DNA from: an uncultured Clostridia bacterium
Lineage (GTDB): Bacteria > Bacillota > Clostridia > Christensenellales > UBA1242
Length of the DNA stretch: 64,000 bases
Assembly (NCBI GenBank): GCA_934772045.1
Contig: CAKVMH010000001.1
Span: 248,001-312,000, forward strand
Direction of reading: 5' to 3'
Positions 34,677-42,540 of this stretch are shown in pieces. The notes beneath the pieces are model-generated. The model had not been told where the DNA came from, did not search any database, and was given only the letters and a program-made list of their open reading frames with translations. The translations under genes and the position numbers were made by a program. Position 1 is the first letter of the stretch. The number at the start of each line of letters is the position of its first letter.

Positions 34677-35873
34677 ATGTGTATAAAAAATTGCAAATAT
34701 TTTAACAAGATGTATATTTACAAATATCCATGCCCACCAATTATTGTAAGGGGTGGACCAGTGGGTCCAACTGGACCAACAGGACCTGCTGGGCAAAACA
34801 TTGAAGTGCGTTCTACCACAACCTTGCCAGAAACTGAATATGCTGATGTTATATCGACAAAAGAAGGGTCAACAACTTATTTAGATTTTTTAATTCCGCG
34901 TGGTCAAACCGGGACTGCGGAAACCATTTTGGTTGGTAACGTAACAAAAGGTCAACCAAACGAGTTGCCTGAAGTTGCGGATAGATTCATTGATGATGTC
35001 CATTTCCTAGATTTTAAAATTCCGCAAGGTGAACGTGGCTTACAAGGTAAAACAGGGGAAAAGGGTGAACAAGGTCAAAAAGGTGAAATCGGAAATACTG
35101 GTGCAACAGGTCCACAAGGTAAGCAAGGTCCTGCAGGACCACAAGGTGTAAAAGGTGACACTGGTGAAACTGGGCCTACTGGCCCAACTGGTCCTATTGG
35201 CCCACGCGGATTACCGGGTGAAATTGGTATAAGTCAAGTTATAACAATCGACGGAACTGAAACACTTGACCCTGGGGAAGACGCTCAAGTTCAAGACGAT
35301 TTTGACCGAAACATCCACCATTTAACCTTTTATATTCCTAGGGGAGAAACTGGTCCGCGTGGTCCAACAGGTGAACAGGGATTAATGGGGCCACAAGGTC
35401 CTATGGGCCCAGCTGGCGAAACTGGTCCCAAAGGTGATACAGGGCAGGCTGGCGTGGCCGGTCCGCCAGGACTTACGCCCAACATTAATGCAACAATTTA
35501 TAATATGAATCAACAGACAATAAATAATAACGCCGCGATTATTTTAAGTAATGTTGAAGTAAATAACGGTATGCGTTTGCAAGGAACATCTAGCATTGTT
35601 GTGCCATCAACAGGTACTTATTTAATTTCTTTTTCAATCAATAATTCATTAAGTGCATCGGCTGGAGATTCTGTAGGTGTAGCGGTTAATAATAATTTAA
35701 TTTCATGTTCAAAACGCCCAATAACTGCTAGCACAAACACAAGTGGCACAATTGTTAAAGTATTAAACAAAAATGATATTGTTAGTTTATTGCCCACTTT
35801 AAGCCAATCTCGCACCATAACCGCATCAGGCGCACCAAGTGCTATGCTTACAATAGTTTTGATTGCTAATTAA
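34677..35873 (+). CDS. Collagen-like surface or exosporium-type protein
   Basis: The 398-residue protein has a short Cys-rich N-terminus (MCIKNCKYFNKMYIYKYPCPP), then Gly-X-Y repeats in three blocks (about residues 24-42, 118-184 and 224-263) separated by two related non-collagen segments that share a GxxxxLP-EYAD/FIDDVHFLDF-like theme. The last 130 residues form a beta-rich globular domain like the BclA/C1q-type trimer. No signal peptide is present, as in exosporium BclA proteins. This hints at spore-surface placement, but no other spore gene is seen. RBS GGAG; a later ATG at 34710 is possible. Confidence 0.85.
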   Translation: MCIKNCKYFNKMYIYKYPCPPIIVRGGPVGPTGPTGPAGQNIEVRSTTTLPETEYADVISTKEGSTTYLDFLIPRGQTGTAETILVGNVTKGQPNELPEVADRFIDDVHFLDFKIPQGERGLQGKTGEKGEQGQKGEIGNTGATGPQGKQGPAGPQGVKGDTGETGPTGPTGPIGPRGLPGEIGISQVITIDGTETLDPGEDAQVQDDFDRNIHHLTFYIPRGETGPRGPTGEQGLMGPQGPMGPAGETGPKGDTGQAGVAGPPGLTPNINATIYNMNQQTINNNAAIILSNVEVNNGMRLQGTSSIVVPSTGTYLISFSINNSLSASAGDSVGVAVNNNLISCSKRPITASTNTSGTIVKVLNKNDIVSLLPTLSQSRTITASGAPSAMLTIVLIAN

Positions 35874-35962
35874 ATACGGACTTACCTGTTTCGCTATATG
35901 ATAGTTTTTGAAGATTAAAAAAATATATATTTTAATCCGTTTAAAACAGTTTATTGTAACAC

Positions 35963-35991
35963 AAAAAAATCCACATTGAAAAATGTGGATT
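35963..35991 (-). terminator. Terminator of the GT2/UgtP-like pair
   Basis: On the minus strand, ATCCACATT and AATGTGGAT pair around a 4-base loop and end in seven T. It also separates the convergent collagen-like gene. Confidence 0.85.
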
Positions 35992-36027
35992 CTTGCTTTT
36001 TCTTAATTAAAAGCATCAGTTTTTAAT

Positions 36028-37395
36028 TTATACTTCACTGTTTTCAACAGTGCTTTGTTTTGTTTCGGTTGAAGCTTCACTCGTTTCGTGAGCAACTTCT
36101 TCTTCCATATTATTAAGTTTTTCAAAGTTTGTTGTATCAGTGTGTGGGATAACTTTCCAACCGCAATTCTTTTGGAATAATGCGACAATATCAATAGGGA
36201 ATTGAATTAAGATGAAAAGTGGCCAAATAAAGCACATTAAAATCTTTTTCCACCATGGGACATCTTTAATACGTTTCCTTTCAGCAATGAAGATGATAAC
36301 AGCATTAACAAAACAACTTATGTAGAACATTAGCATTGACCAACCCATAATTCGTAGCCAATGTAACAGTGCAGAATTAAATGCAACGCCGGCCAACGGT
36401 GCGAACATGTAGCAAATGAATTGAGCAAGACCGATACCAAAAGTAACCAAACAAATAGGTGTACAATTTATGAAGATGTCATATAGTGAAACTTTATTGC
36501 GGTGACTGTATTTTGGTGAAAAGAAACTTTTAATTAAGTCTTTAAATCTTGTTGCCAAAACAAGCAAATGTCCGCGTGACCACCTAACCCTTTGGCGCCA
36601 CATAATTTTAAATGTGGTTGGTTGTTCATCGTAAAACACTGCATCGTCACAGAATTGAATTTTTGTGTTATTGATAACTTGGTCTGCGGTAAATTCCCAG
36701 TCTTCAGTCAAAGTGACATAAGGCCAACCATTTTCAACAATTTTTGAGTTAACAACATAACCACAACCTTGTACACGTGTTGAACAACCTAATGCTGTAC
36801 GTCCACGGCTTTCCAAACGGCAACCAGACATAAAGTACAAGCCGTACATACCAGAAATCATATTCGTGCCAAAGTTTTTAGAATTCCTGAAAGATGTTAT
36901 AACACTTTGCCCACCAGTTGCGTCAAAGGCGTCATTCATTTTTTCAAAATAATCTGCACTTAAAATGTTGTCTGCATTGAAAAGAAAGAACCCATCGTAG
37001 TTTTGAACGCCATAATCTTTGCGGATTTGGTCAAATAAATATCTAAATGCGTAACCCATTGTACGTTCGTCAGGGTTGTTATATTCATATACAGTTGCAC
37101 CGAGCTCCCTTGCAATTTGTGCGGTTTTATCAGTACAATTGTGTGCGATTACAAAGACGTGCAACTTATCTTGTGGATATTTATTTTTATAAACACTTTT
37201 AATTAAATTACCAACAACGGCCTCTTCATTTCTTGCTGGAATGATAATGCCATATTTGTGTTGAACCTTTGCTTTAGGAAATTTCTTCTTAGCAAATAAG
37301 CCTACAATTGCAAAAAATGCAAAATGAATTGTAAATAGTGCGACTAATGAATAGATGACACCGAAAATAATGTCGATAATGCTAACATAATTCAT
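36028..37395 (-). CDS. Processive-type GT2 glycosyltransferase, membrane-bound
   Basis: The 455-residue enzyme has an N-terminal helix, a GT-A domain and several C-terminal helices. Motifs of cellulose/hyaluronan synthase-like enzymes are present: IIPARNEEAVV, the DxD-like FNADNILS, the acid in LTEDWEFT and the acceptor motif RQRVRWSRG (QxxRW). It should polymerise or add a sugar at the membrane from a UDP donor. I start at 37395, after AGAGG; the longer frame would overlap the upstream gene by 50 bases. It follows the UgtP-like gene in a likely two-gene operon. Confidence 0.88.
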   Translation of the reverse strand: MNYVSIIDIIFGVIYSLVALFTIHFAFFAIVGLFAKKKFPKAKVQHKYGIIIPARNEEAVVGNLIKSVYKNKYPQDKLHVFVIAHNCTDKTAQIARELGATVYEYNNPDERTMGYAFRYLFDQIRKDYGVQNYDGFFLFNADNILSADYFEKMNDAFDATGGQSVITSFRNSKNFGTNMISGMYGLYFMSGCRLESRGRTALGCSTRVQGCGYVVNSKIVENGWPYVTLTEDWEFTADQVINNTKIQFCDDAVFYDEQPTTFKIMWRQRVRWSRGHLLVLATRFKDLIKSFFSPKYSHRNKVSLYDIFINCTPICLVTFGIGLAQFICYMFAPLAGVAFNSALLHWLRIMGWSMLMFYISCFVNAVIIFIAERKRIKDVPWWKKILMCFIWPLFILIQFPIDIVALFQKNCGWKVIPHTDTTNFEKLNNMEEEVAHETSEASTETKQSTVENSEV

Positions 37396-37456
37396 ATATA
37401 ACCTCTCTAGCGGAAACAATAATACCACACTTTCAATAAAAAGAAAAGGGGTTTTT

Positions 37457-38542
37457 TCAATTTTGTAAAAAATTGTGTATAACTTTGGCGATAACTTCGC
37501 TTCCATTGTTATATTTTGTTGTCACAGCGTTGTTTAAATAGTTCTGTAAATTGTCGCTTTCAATCATATTCTTTAACTCTGCATACAACTTTTTTGGGTT
37601 TTCGCATTTTATGCCATAACCATTTTCGGTTATGTACCTATAATTCTGCGCTTCTTGCCCTGGAATGTGCCCAGTAACCACAACCGCGGTGCCACTTCTT
37701 GTGCCTTCAAGCAACATGTTTGGGCCAGCTTTTGTTAAAAGTATGTGCGCTGAGCTTAAAAGTTCATTCATATTGGTGACAAAACCCAAAACCTCAACAT
37801 TTTTTAAATTGCCTTTTTCTTGTTCAGTTTTGAGGGTGTTAAATAATTTTTCATCTCTACCACAAACGAACTTGATATTTACATTGCTTAACTTTGAAGC
37901 TTCGCTAGCAAACCTTAAATTCTTTTTTAAATTGATTGATGGGTTTACCATTAAAATGTTAATCGTGCCATTGACATGTTTTGGTGTGGTTAAAATGTGG
38001 ATATCCTCCCTAATTGGGAAACCTGATATTACCAATTGCTCCTTTTTAAAACCGAGTTTTAGATATTGGTCGTAAACTTGCTCGGTAGGCACAAAACTTA
38101 CAACAGCACGTTTATCGCGCCAAACCTTAGGTGGATTGATCAAATCAATGACGGCAATCATAAATGGAATATTTAACTTGTTCTTTTTAAGCAATTTAGA
38201 AACCGCTTTTGTAAACATGCAATGGTCAGATATAATTAAATCTGGTGCATATTCTAAAATTTGTTTTAACATTTCATTTTTGCAATGATTGTAAATAAAT
38301 TGGTGCATAATGTTTGGAAAATGTTGTGTAAAAGAATGGCTAATTTTCCAAATGACTGGGTGGTTAGTGGTTAAAGGAACATAACAGTTTTCCATTTTTT
38401 CACCCATTTTACCCATTGTTTTGAAACAATCTAATTGTTTGGTTTCATAGCCCATTTCGCGTAATTTATTTTCAATCGCATTAGCGCCTGATTTATGTCC
38501 GGTGCCAGTGCGTTCGGACATTAAAATTAAAACTTTTTTCAT
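37457..38542 (-). CDS. UgtP/MGDG synthase-like glycolipid glycosyltransferase
   Basis: The 361-residue protein matches the MGDG-synthase plus GT28 C-terminal arrangement of UgtP (YpfP), which adds glucose to diacylglycerol, making glycolipid and the lipoteichoic acid anchor. It begins VLILMSERTGTGHKSGANAIE; the donor region contains VEVLGFVTNMNELLSSAHILLTKAG. Cytosolic-peripheral, no membrane helix. RBS AGGGTGG. The GT2 gene follows 61 bases later. Sugar and acceptor are inferred only. Confidence 0.85.
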   Translation of the reverse strand: MKKVLILMSERTGTGHKSGANAIENKLREMGYETKQLDCFKTMGKMGEKMENCYVPLTTNHPVIWKISHSFTQHFPNIMHQFIYNHCKNEMLKQILEYAPDLIISDHCMFTKAVSKLLKKNKLNIPFMIAVIDLINPPKVWRDKRAVVSFVPTEQVYDQYLKLGFKKEQLVISGFPIREDIHILTTPKHVNGTINILMVNPSINLKKNLRFASEASKLSNVNIKFVCGRDEKLFNTLKTEQEKGNLKNVEVLGFVTNMNELLSSAHILLTKAGPNMLLEGTRSGTAVVVTGHIPGQEAQNYRYITENGYGIKCENPKKLYAELKNMIESDNLQNYLNNAVTTKYNNGSEVIAKVIHNFLQN

Positions 38543-38746
38543 TCGTCCACCCTAAAGCACATTTTATTTGCCAATTCTGTGTGCATACATTTTAGCACTT
38601 AATAAAAAAAAATTCAACCAAAATACACAATTGGCAAAAATTGTAAATTTAAATTGAACTTTTAATGTATTGTTTACAAAAGTTTTGAATTGTAAGGTGG
38701 GTTAATTTAGGGTATCACCACAAACAAAATCTAGCTAATATCTTTT

Positions 38747-39427
38747 TTAATTTTTATAATGTATTTTAACTTGGTCACCTTCAATGTGCTCTGCTAAGAT
38801 GACGTTTTTAAGGTCGTGCTTGCTTTTAATTTCACAGCAATTAAAAAGCCAGGCAGTGTCCTTATTTAAAACAGCCAGCGCACTTTTGTTGACATTTCCG
38901 TCAATGATAAGGTAAATGGCAGGCTCGGTTTTAGGTTCGAACTCAGTTTTAATGTCTTCCAAAATTGTTTGGCGGTAACGATCTTTTGGTAACACACTTA
39001 TATCGCCGTTGTTTTCTAAATAAACATACGAAATTTCTTCCAAATCAAAATAACTTTTTGCACGGCACAAACCTAAAAGGTCGTTTACATCTAATTTGGA
39101 CTTTTTTAAATTAGCATAATTAATTTTGCCGTTTGTAACCAATTCAATTTGTTTACCTTTAAGCAATCTTTTAAAAGGAATTTTTCGCTCTAAAAAATTG
39201 ATAAGCAAGGTTAAAAACAAAAAAACAACCATGCCAATAATGTAGTGATACCACGGATTTTCATAGTCAGTGCACCATTGTCCTGCGATGTTGCCAATGG
39301 TTATGCCCACAACATAATCCACAACCGTTAACTGCGCAACTTGTTTTTTGCCAAGCATTTTTGCGATGATAAATATTGAAATGTATGAAAATACAGAATA
39401 AACCACAATGGTTAACCAATTAGGCAT
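38747..39427 (-). CDS. DUF421 (YetF-like) membrane protein
   Basis: The 226-residue protein has three N-terminal helices with the DUF421 signature KMLGKKQVAQLTVVDYVVGITIGNIA, then a soluble YetF-type C-terminal domain (LCRAKSYFDLEEISYVYLENNGDISVL). The family is common in spore-formers; some members affect spore or membrane properties, but biochemistry is unknown. RBS AGGAGG. No good terminator is seen downstream. Confidence 0.9.
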   Translation of the reverse strand: MPNWLTIVVYSVFSYISIFIIAKMLGKKQVAQLTVVDYVVGITIGNIAGQWCTDYENPWYHYIIGMVVFLFLTLLINFLERKIPFKRLLKGKQIELVTNGKINYANLKKSKLDVNDLLGLCRAKSYFDLEEISYVYLENNGDISVLPKDRYRQTILEDIKTEFEPKTEPAIYLIIDGNVNKSALAVLNKDTAWLFNCCEIKSKHDLKNVILAEHIEGDQVKIHYKN

Positions 39428-39615
39428 GCTTACCTCCTAAGCATAGTGTGGTTAAAACGTGGAAAATAATTTATTGTTAGCCGAACATTTTTTAATTTAA
39501 AAGGAGTTTACACGATGCATTAATTTAAATATGTAATGTAAGTTTAAAAATTGTGGATTAGCAAGAGATACCAACATGTCTGTTAAAAAGGTTTTTAATT
39601 TGCAATTTTTATATT

Positions 39616-39640
39616 AAAAAAGCAACTTAATAAGTTGCTT
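39616..39640 (-). terminator. Terminator of the P-loop kinase gene
   Basis: AAGCAACTTA/TAAGTTGCTT hairpin ending in a T run on the minus strand, about 50 bases past the stop. Confidence 0.85.
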
Positions 39641-39688
39641 AAAATTAATTTCAGTTATTTTAAAGAAAGAGATTTAATGTTATACTTC

Positions 39689-40240
39689 TTAGTTTTTTGG
39701 TTTTGTCTTTTTGTGTTTAGCATTTTGTTTAACGCTATAAAGTTGACCATTATAATATGTTTCAATAACATCAAAACCTTCATGCAGGGTAGGCAGGTTA
39801 TTTTTAATGCGTTTAAAATATAGGTCGATTGTTGTTTCTTTATCTTTGATTTTATGTGAAGCTGAATTGTTTGTTTCACGTTTAAGCATTTGGTTTAAGC
39901 AGGTTAATTTGTCCACCAACAAAAGTTTACAAACAATTTCTGCACTATGGCGTTTTGCTATCATCAAAAATTTGTGTCTGCGTCTAGTTGGCATATTGGT
40001 ATAATCAATCACGCAGTTAATGTTGGCGGATAAATTCCTTTCAAGTTCAGCATACATTTTATTTAAAATTTTATTTCTAATTTTGTGGTCGTATGGCTTT
40101 GTGGAAATTTTTTTAAGTGGCAAGGTTTTGTAAATTTCATCGGCAGAAATAACAATAGTGTTTTTTTCAAGTTTAAGTTTGTTTGCGCATGTTGTTTTGC
40201 CGGCACCAACACAACCTATAAGGATAAATACTTTACTCAT
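39689..40240 (-). CDS. P-loop kinase-like protein (AAA_33/PNKP-like)
   Basis: The 183-residue protein opens VFILIGCVGAGKTTCANKL (Walker A) and continues with VISADEIY and VIDYTNMPTRRRHKFL, a pattern of AAA_33 kinases that phosphorylate nucleic acid ends, sugars or small molecules. The C-terminus is lysine-rich. The substrate is unknown. The start at 40240 is 7 bases from TATAAT with no Shine-Dalgarno site. An upstream terminator isolates it from the next minus-strand gene. Confidence 0.75.
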   Translation of the reverse strand: MSKVFILIGCVGAGKTTCANKLKLEKNTIVISADEIYKTLPLKKISTKPYDHKIRNKILNKMYAELERNLSANINCVIDYTNMPTRRRHKFLMIAKRHSAEIVCKLLLVDKLTCLNQMLKRETNNSASHKIKDKETTIDLYFKRIKNNLPTLHEGFDVIETYYNGQLYSVKQNAKHKKTKPKN

Positions 40241-40255
40241 ACTTAATATTATATG

Positions 40256-40296
40256 AAAAAAGCACAAAATGTCAACCATGACAGATTGTGCTTTTA
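40256..40296 (-). terminator. Terminator between the operator-controlled gene and the kinase gene
   Basis: AAAAGCACAA pairs with TTGTGCTTTT and encloses a TGTCA/TGACA hairpin; T run on the minus strand. It abuts the -10 box of the kinase gene. Confidence 0.8.
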
Positions 40297-40376
40297 TATA
40301 ATTGTCGTAACCAAGCCCCTAAATTGCCAACTAAGGGTGTAAAAAGTGAAAATTATTAAAACTTCTAAACTAAAAA

Positions 40377-40721
40377 TTAAATAACATCGGTTTGATTTTC
40401 AATAATATTTTTTTTGTCCGTTTCAACAAGCATTTGCAAAAGTTCAGGTGTAAATTTTGTCAAAACTTCCGCCCATGAGATGTTGTGCAATTGACCTTTT
40501 TCATCACAAACAACAAAAACAATGTTTTGGTCGCTATAATAAATGGTTGAAAATTCTGGCAATGCTTCATAAATTGCATTTTCGTTAAATTTTTCGTTGC
40601 GTAATTTGCGAATGATATTCCTTCCGTAAGGGGTCAAACGCATAAGTGCCAATTTACTTCTGTTGGATAATTTAAAATAATCTTGCTTAGGCAGAATGAT
40701 ATTTGAACCTTCAATAGTCAT
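40377..40721 (-). CDS. Hypothetical protein under palindromic operator control
   Basis: The 114-residue soluble protein is unrecognised. The first half is basic and helical (KLSNRSKLALMRLTPYGRNIIRKLRNEKFNENAI, cited only as position about 22-55), possibly DNA-binding; the second half is mixed, ending acidic. The start at 40721 has AGG upstream. The promoter is a near-consensus TTGACA-N17-TATATT with a perfect inverted repeat across the -10, so the gene is likely repressed, perhaps by itself. Confidence 0.65.
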   Translation of the reverse strand: MTIEGSNIILPKQDYFKLSNRSKLALMRLTPYGRNIIRKLRNEKFNENAIYEALPEFSTIYYSDQNIVFVVCDEKGQLHNISWAEVLTKFTPELLQMLVETDKKNIIENQTDVI

Positions 40722-40733
40722 TTTTAACCTCGT

Positions 40734-40769
40734 TTTCGTGAATATACCACGAAAGCGCAAAATTGTCAA
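40734..40769 (-). promoter_or_regulatory. Strong promoter with operator palindrome
   Basis: TTGACA (40764-40769), a 17-base spacer and TATATT (40741-40746). The perfect repeat TTTCGTG-N7-CACGAAA (40734-40754) is centred on the -10 box, so bound repressor would block polymerase. Confidence 0.8.
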
Positions 40770-40834
40770 TACCCCTATTAAAACGCAACGCTTTAAAAAA
40801 CGACAGCAAATTGCACAACAGCAAGGTGCAAAAC

Positions 40835-40893
40835 AAAAAATACCACCTTTTATCTGTCAATGAAATGGCAAATTAGTTTTTAAATGTGGTATT
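40835..40893 (-). terminator. Possible terminator of tRNA-Gly
   Basis: AATACCAC/GTGGTATT arms with a long loop, then a T run on the minus strand, 27 bases past the tRNA. Loop length makes it uncertain. A TTGCAC/GTGCAA hairpin lies beyond it (40811-40831). Confidence 0.5.
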
Positions 40894-40919
40894 ATAATAA
40901 AATTATCAGATTTAAAAGA

Positions 40920-40993
40920 TGGAGCGGGTGATGGGAGTCGAACCCACCTTACAGGCTTGGGAAGCCCGCGTACTACCGATGTACTACACCCGC
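40920..40993 (-). tRNA. tRNA-Gly (anticodon CCC)
   Basis: 74-nt cloverleaf: acceptor GCGGGTG/CACCCGC, D stem GTAC/GTAC, anticodon stem CGGGC/GCCTG with loop TTCCCAA (anticodon CCC), T stem GTGGG/CCCAT, encoded CCA. Confidence 0.95.
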
Positions 40994-41086
40994 ACAAAGG
41001 TTTACCGACTGCGGATGCACTAACATGCCCGCACAAAAGTTTACTGACTGCGGATGCACGCCCACCCGCATAATATCTTACCGACA
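40989..41086 (-). repeat. 39-bp tandem repeats starting in the 5' end of tRNA-Gly
   Basis: Units beginning CCCGCACAAA at 40989 and 41028 share a TTTAC-GACTGCGGATGCAC body; a partial third unit starts near 41066. On the minus strand each unit ends in GTGCGGG, the first bases of the tRNA. Confidence 0.8.
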
Positions 41087-41199
41087 AAATTGACTTATTT
41101 TGCAGTGTTTACATATTAACACACAAAATCGAAATTAGCAAGCATAAATGTGCAAGTTAAATGAAAAGCAAAAATTTTTACAAAATATTTAAAAAAACC

Positions 41200-41228
41200 T
41201 TGACAATAGAATGTTTTTTAAGTATACT
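41200..41228 (+). promoter_or_regulatory. tRNA-Met promoter
   Basis: TTGACA (41200-41205), a 17-base spacer and TATACT (41223-41228), 11 bases before the tRNA. Confidence 0.85.
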
Positions 41229-41239
41229 CTCAAGTATCT

Positions 41240-41315
41240 GGCGGTGTGGCTCAGCGGTTAAAGCAATCGGTTCATACCCGATAGATCGGTAGTTCGATTC
41301 TACCCACCGCCACCA
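41240..41315 (+). tRNA. tRNA-Met (anticodon CAU)
   Basis: 76-nt cloverleaf: acceptor GGCGGTG/CACCGCC, anticodon stem ATCGG/CCGAT with loop TTCATAC (anticodon CAT), T arm GGTAG TTCGATT CTACC, CCA encoded. The acceptor first pair G-C and lack of three G-C pairs in the anticodon stem argue for elongator type; a tRNA-Ile with lysidine is possible. Confidence 0.9.
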
Positions 41316-41601
41316 CACAAAGCAACAGGTTTGTGTCATAGAAGTGGGTAATTTCCCATAAATGAGGTTTTGAAAAATAAACATAAATCGCGAAGCAACT
41401 TGTTTGCAAAACCTTTACATTTAATATTAATTAAATTAGTTTTAAATGTACCGATTAATAGGAAACAAAGTAATGAAAAGAAACCACAAGGAAGCGGGTA
41501 TCCGTTCCGTGGTGTCTTGTCATAAATGTGGGCAATTGCCCATAGATGAAGTTTGCGTAAATTTATTTAGCAAACGATAGAGTAGGGCAAATTGCCCACA
41601 T
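41316..41601 (+). repeat. Inter-tRNA region with palindromic GGGCAATTGCCC repeats
   Basis: A 36-bp unit (GTCATA...GTGGGNAATTNCCCAT...TGA-GTTT) occurs at about 41334 and 41519; a third palindrome, GGGCAAATTGCCC, ends next to tRNA-Glu. Another hairpin with ACCAC/GTGGT outer and GGAA/TTCC inner arms is at 41483-41513. No gene is seen. Confidence 0.65.
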
Positions 41602-41676
41602 GGTCCCATGGTCAAGTGGTTAAGACACCGCCCTTTCACGGCGGTATCAGGGGTTCGAGTCCCCTTGGGACTACCA
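41602..41676 (+). tRNA. tRNA-Glu (anticodon UUC)
   Basis: 75-nt cloverleaf: acceptor GGTCCCA/TGGGACT, D stem GTC/GAC, anticodon stem CCGCC/GGCGG with loop CTTTCAC (anticodon TTC), T arm GGGGT TCGAGTC CCCTT-type, CCA encoded. Confidence 0.95.
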
Positions 41677-41683
41677 AAAAAAG

Positions 41684-41706
41684 AGGAGCGTTAGCGCTCC
41701 TTTTTG
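41684..41706 (+). terminator. Terminator after tRNA-Glu
   Basis: AGGAGCG, loop TTAG, CGCTCCT, then T run. Confidence 0.92.
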
Positions 41707-41713
41707 TATAGAA

Positions 41714-41743
41714 AAATCCACCAGATTATATGGTGGATTTTTT
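41714..41743 (+). terminator. Second hairpin terminator behind tRNA-Glu
   Basis: AAATCCACC, 9-base loop, GGTGGATTT plus T run. Confidence 0.8.
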
Positions 41744-41886
41744 ACTGCTGTTTTATCTATAAACTTTATTTGTTCAATTTTTTTACAAACAAAAGCGAAC
41801 TAAATGTTTATTGCAATTAACAACAAATCAAATTTAAGTAAAAATTATTTTTGTTACATTATTATTTTGCATCATTATGTTGCATG

Positions 41887-42429
41887 TTAAAAAGATGTCT
41901 TCTTTAGTTCCGATTTTAAAGTGTTTGTTATTTCTTTTATCTTTTTAAAAGTGTCTGGTGTTCGTAAATTCGCTTTTGCGTAATCAAAAACATTCCTAAT
42001 TTGTTTTGTTGGGTTACCAAAAAGTTCCTTCATCCAGTCGTGCCTAGGCATAATCCAAACATGTAAATGACTGGTGGGCTTTTCTTCAAAAATAATGTTA
42101 TAAAATTTGCAAACACCACAAGTTTTTAATATTTTAACTGTTTCATTTACAAGTTTAAACATTGCATTTCTTTCATCATCGGTCAGTTCGCAAAGGTTTT
42201 CCACATGTCGTTTTGGTGTTACAACATAAAACCCCGTAATAGGCAATTCCCAATCTTGCGAAAGTGTAAACATATCATTTTCAAAAGCCATTCCAGCCGG
42301 CAAAGAAAATTTGTGGTTCACATAAGCACAACTTAAGCAACCCTCAAATTCCTTTATTTCATTTCCTGCATAATCAATCACATTCCACCACCCATAACAA
42401 TGTTTACGACGTGTTAAAACTTCATTCAT
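41887..42429 (-). CDS. HIT-like nucleotide-binding protein
   Basis: The 180-residue protein has the HIT-superfamily layout: an N-terminal CLSCAYVN segment like the CIFC of HIT hydrolases, a central VVTPKRHVENLCELTDDE, and a C-terminal active-site motif SHLHVWIMPRH. The canonical HxHxH reads HLHVW, with Trp for the third His, while the middle His nucleophile is kept. It may act on nucleoside-phosphoryl bonds. The ribosome binding site is close to the ATG (AGGAA), so the start is less sure. Confidence 0.72.
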   Translation of the reverse strand: MNEVLTRRKHCYGWWNVIDYAGNEIKEFEGCLSCAYVNHKFSLPAGMAFENDMFTLSQDWELPITGFYVVTPKRHVENLCELTDDERNAMFKLVNETVKILKTCGVCKFYNIIFEEKPTSHLHVWIMPRHDWMKELFGNPTKQIRNVFDYAKANLRTPDTFKKIKEITNTLKSELKKTSF

Positions 42430-42540
42430 TTCCTGCCTGGTTATTTAAATAAGCAAGTGCCATGCCTAATCATAAAACGCGTTCAACGACATTGAATTAA
42501 ACCGACATTGAATTAACACCCAAACTAAAAGTAAAACTAA

